Positions 24,251 through 64,000 of a stretch of DNA of 64,000 nt are shown here, in pieces (the first letter of the stretch is position 1; each line of letters begins with the position of its first letter). The stretch spans positions 4,016,026 through 4,080,025 of the forward strand of contig WARS01000046.1 in NCBI GenBank assembly GCA_008933995.1, read 5' to 3'. The translations under genes were made by a program, and so were the position numbers. The notes under the pieces were generated by a model. That model ran no database searches. It was not told where the DNA came from and was given only the letters and a program-made list of their open reading frames with translations. This stretch comes from Datnioides undecimradiatus. Lineage: Eukaryota > Chordata > Actinopteri > Lobotiformes > Datnioididae.

Positions 24251-26663
24251 TTTATTTGATGGTGAAACCTAAATAAGATCTGCGATTACAAAACAGGTTC
24301 CCCACGCAGGTTTTTTTTTTTAAAACGTCACAGAGGTTGGAATGCTGTACTGACAGAAAGGCATCAAAAGAGACTGGACCTACAAAAAAAAAAGTGAACT
24401 CATAAGTACGAGAGCAGACACTCGGGTTCAAAGGAACACCATACAATTTTAAAAAGTTGTTCCTGTGATCTATGGCAGTCAGATTAAGATCATCAACACA
24501 TCTAAACAACTCCCGAACGTCACAAACTGGAAAATAAAACGCAAATGTGAGGTTATAAGTCTGGAGATGCAGGGAGTGAACAGGCATTGATGGTAAAGAT
24601 TACTTTGTAAAAACAATCCTGTGGGAATTTATGGTGTTAAGCATTACCTCTCTTGATATCACTACCTCATAATGATCCTTGTTTGGATATAAAAAAAAAA
24701 ACCTCACAATACCCACAACCAGCCTCTTGTGCAGTGCACAATACCAGATAAGTGGTAAGACAAGTGTATGCCTTTTGCTCTTCAGCTTTGACAGAGAACC
24801 ACTGACGTTCCTAAGCACTGACTGCACCTTCCTAGACCACAGAAACAATGTACTGTACATTAAATCTTAAATGGAGTGGCATGTCCCTTTAAGTAGCCTC
24901 CAAACTGACATATACACATATACGCACTCAACAAATATACAATCAAGCGCATCCTGCATCCCATCATAATCCATCTGCAAAATGAAACATTCGAAAATAT
25001 TTGCCTTCTCAATACTCTGGAAAAATATAGTACTGTAGGTCTCGTAATCATCTCATGAATCTACTAAAGGAACAGTTCAACATTTTGGGAGATATTTGTT
25101 GTCATGCAGAGAACGAGGTGGTTAGATTGATGCCACTTTCATGTCCGTACAGTAAATATGACGCTACAACCAGCAGCCTATTAGCGTAGCTTAGTGCAAA
25201 GACTGAAACTGGGGGAACAGCTGGCCTGGTTCTGTCCTAAAGTAACAAAACCCACCTTACAAGATCAGTTTAAGGTTACTAATTAACATGTTTTGCTGCT
25301 CGTTCAATCACTGTAAACAAGTGAGAGAGAGTTTGGTGAGGTACCTCCCCTGAAACAATGAATCAGACCGAAAACAGCCTGATGTTGGAACAATGCAGAG
25401 GGCTGTGTGGTTCAGGTACCGAGGCTCTGAATTATGAAGCTGGACTAAAAGATTAAAGTGTTTCAGAGCTTTCCAGGAATCAAAACACTGCGCAGCGGTT
25501 TATATTTACAGATTTTAGAAGTCAGGTAAGTAAAATAAAAACTACTTTATCGTTGGTCATGGTTGTAATGAGTTGAACAGGTTTATGATATCACAGTCAG
25601 ACTAGCAGATTCCATCCGTTTCCAGTCTTTGTGCTAAGCTAAGCTAACAAGCTGCTGGCTGTAGATTCACATTTACTGCACAGATATAAGAGCTGTATAA
25701 ATGTTCTCATCCAACTCCCAGCCAAACAGCAGATGAGCCAACTTCTCAAAACATTGAACTAATCCTTTAATTCCCACCAGGCTGAAATAACTCCATTCTT
25801 TAAAGTTCTGTTTTCAATACTTTTTGCGTTAATAATCTTAGAAATGCAGGTGTTGTGTTACGGCTATTAGCTTCACGTTTTCACCCAGATAAAAATATAT
25901 TTACCAACACCTGAATCACAAAAATAGTCTCACAAATATTAATATATTTACCCTAATTGGGAACCACTTCCACTTCATAATCCCAACTAGAGTCACTCAT
26001 CGAGATATCAGTCATTATCAGGGATTATTATTCTTTAGGATTCATCTTTTTTTTTTTTTTTTGGCCATACACCTCCCCTCGTCTATCTCTGATGGGAGAT
26101 AACTGTCCTCTAGCGTCTTCTGCTCCTGATAAAAGCTCTTTTCTATACATTACTGGACACTATATGTCTTGTTGTAGATCTGGTCCCATCTGCCTCAAAT
26201 ACTCCCAAAGTCCTCGGTTCCCTTCTTCCTTAAGGTTTGCACCCATGTGTTGGCAGCAACAAGGAAAAGCACATTAAAAAATAGACATCTTTAAATAGCT
26301 ATTCAGCTCGTCTAAGTGCAGCACAATCGGAAACATTAAATTCAAGTCATTATTATTTTCTCCCCTCCCATGTATCTTACAATGAATATAACAAAAAAAT
26401 CATTTTCAGTTAAGAAACTAAATGTGAAAGGATACATCTTTGATCAGACAAACAATATACTGCAGCCACACTGTAACATCCAAAAATAGTTGAAATATAT
26501 ATTTATTTTTTTCTGCCAAAGAAATGCTGGCGTTCTAAGTCACTCTAAGTAAATTTTATATACTGTTGAGGTGTAATTTGTGTTTTTCTGTCTCCGTTAA
26601 TCCTCTCCTGACAGTCCCGAACATGATCAAACCGTCATGGAATTAAAAAACTGACGTCCGGTG
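24251..26663 (-). other. Probable ppp2r5a 3' UTR with alternative poly(A) signals
   Basis: Minus-strand AATAAA occurs at 26507-26502, about 160 nt after the stop, and again at 24256-24251, about 2.4 kb after it. The latter is followed by GT-rich sequence. The extent of the UTR cannot be fixed from sequence alone. If the distal site is used, the foldback element at 25065-25769 would be transcribed in the UTR. Confidence 0.3.
25065..25769. mobile_element. Foldback non-autonomous element with long inverted arms
   Basis: The left arm (about 25065-25230) starts TAAAGGAACAGTTCAAC and contains ACCAGCAGCCTATTAGCGTA and GCAAAGACTGAAAC. The right arm (about 25600-25769), read in reverse, gives TAAAGGATTAGTTCAAT, GCCAGCAGCTTGTTAGCTTA and CAAAGACTGGAAAC in the same order. 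The arms are diverged and separated by about 370 bp. The sequence matches a repeat type I know to be widespread in teleosts. It has no coding capacity, and target-site duplications were not clear. Confidence 0.75.
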
Positions 26664-62986
<36,323 letters not shown>

Positions 62987-64000
62987 TTTGATGCATAAAC
63001 TGACGACGACTTCAGACAAGCTGTTGTATCCTTAGGTCAAATGAAAGGTTTGTTCCTCTGCTCGCATCAGCACAAAACCACGGAGCCAACCGCACGACTT
63101 GAAGCTCGTCTCCTGTCCAAGTCTTGTGTTATTCTGTATGATCCAACATGGTCGCTCGGTATTGGGGTTAGACTGTGTCCAAAGACTGCATCATTGGGGC
63201 AACACGTTTTTCTGAAACACGGGGATAATACTCAACAGACGAACCAAAAAGCCAAACTAGTACTCATAACACAGCCCGCAATATGACCTAGAGTTAACAA
63301 CATGAGACAGTTATCGCCAAAGTTTCCAATTTTCTGATGTTTTTTACTGCCTAGTCGTGTTTGCAAAGGGTCAACCTGTTGCAAAACGTACGAAAGACAT
63401 TGTCATAAGAAAGTAAGTTGTGAAGTCCTGACAGTAGGCAACTACTGTACCGCTAGGCAGCCAGCTAATGTATCTAGCTAGCTTGCTAAAATTAGCCGTT
63501 GATGTATGTCACTACGACGACTGTTTGCACCGCCGTCGAGGAAAAAAAGTTACAAAAGATAGTTGCCCCATGAAATTCATGTAGTTCTTCCCGTGAACCC
63601 CAAGTCCTAGTCTCCAAACGCTGTTTTTTAATCCTTGGCAGACTTCCGCTGAGAGTGTATTCAGAAGAACTATCCGCGGTCGATTAAGTTCAATTTCGCT
63701 CGACGACTCATTTAGCACTTAAAAGTTAGCCATGTCCACGATCCGGTGACTTTGTCTAGTCTACATTACCGGGTAAATACTGAGCGTTGGTTTCGTTTTC
63801 GCGGCCTCTACAAACACCCAGTGACCTGAAATACAGCAAATTACTAGATGTCGTGCTGAGTAGGCAGCCATAAAAACACTCCCAGCACAGCCGTTCAGTC
63901 GTTGTCTGCCCGACTTGACTGCTCGGCGGACTGCAGAGCCTGACAGGTGTACGTCATCGAGTGACATCTCTTACGGCCAATCACAAGCAGGTAATTAAAA
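62987..64000 (-). promoter_or_regulatory. ppp2r5a 5' flank and probable promoter
   Basis: More CpG dinucleotides than the introns, especially 63510-63700 and 63780-63960. GGCCAATCA (CCAAT box core 63977-63981, plus orientation) and a CRE half site, ATGACGTA (minus strand, 63957-63950), lie near the right edge. No TATA box was evident. No second gene is supported here; the 81-codon plus-strand frame at 63041-63286 has no recognisable features. Confidence 0.4.

Larger units (their letters stand above)
21746..26663. other. Spacer between the opsin promoter and the ppp2r5a stop codon
   Basis: No further gene is supported. It holds a LINE relic (22626-22900), a TACTG-rich stretch (22950-23165), a foldback element (25065-25769) and the probable ppp2r5a 3' UTR. 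A CTAATCT word at about 21927-21935 (minus strand) resembles a weak OTX/CRX homeodomain site near the opsin promoter. Confidence 0.5.

Noticed and set aside
24252-24587. 111-codon minus-strand frame downstream of ppp2r5a
   Set aside because: No domain recognised; more likely part of the 3' UTR or spacer.
63041-63286. 81-codon plus-strand frame upstream of ppp2r5a as a divergent gene
   Set aside because: No recognisable domain, no splice-site support, and located in the likely promoter/5' flank.

Overview
This is vertebrate nuclear DNA, almost certainly from a ray-finned (teleost) fish. The coding sequence is split into small exons with GT/AG introns. The opsin belongs to the OPN5-related group that is expanded in fish. 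The spacers carry AT-rich dispersed repeats and microsatellites of the kind common in teleost genomes. There is no bacterial-type gene layout.

All three recognisable genes lie on the minus strand, so they are read here from right to left. (1) ppp2r5a, the B56-alpha regulatory subunit of protein phosphatase 2A, has 13 coding exons between 62986 and 26664 that join without a frame break into 515 codons plus stop. Introns 1 (15.1 kb) and 2 (9.5 kb) account for most of the right half of the window. (2) A non-visual opsin of the OPN5/neuropsin-related group has four coding exons between 21631 and 15714 (413 codons plus stop). The retinal-binding lysine is present, but the usual Asp/Glu of the (E/D)RY motif is replaced by Ile. 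(3) The 5' end of a third gene is represented by two short coding exons (9093-9019 and 4738-4653) that join in phase. The second resembles the N-terminus of ARHGAP20 (a Rho GTPase-activating protein); the rest of that gene would lie beyond the left edge.

Layout: 1-9158 holds the 5' exons and introns of the arhgap20-like gene. 9159-15713 is spacer containing repeats. 15714-21750 is the opsin with a compact promoter (TATA-like box and a palindromic RFX-type X-box). 21750-26663 is spacer and the probable ppp2r5a 3' UTR, with an internally deleted LINE relic and a foldback (inverted-repeat) element. 26664-62986 is ppp2r5a. 62987-64000 is its 5' flank.

The genes are functionally unrelated as far as the sequence shows: phosphatase targeting, light sensing and Rho signalling. 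The most interesting points are the atypical opsin G-protein-contact motif, the X-box at the opsin promoter, a 13-Asn coding microsatellite in ppp2r5a, and two competing splice donors 5 nt apart at the end of ppp2r5a exon 1. No undescribed multi-gene system was seen. The opsin is the best candidate for unusual biology.
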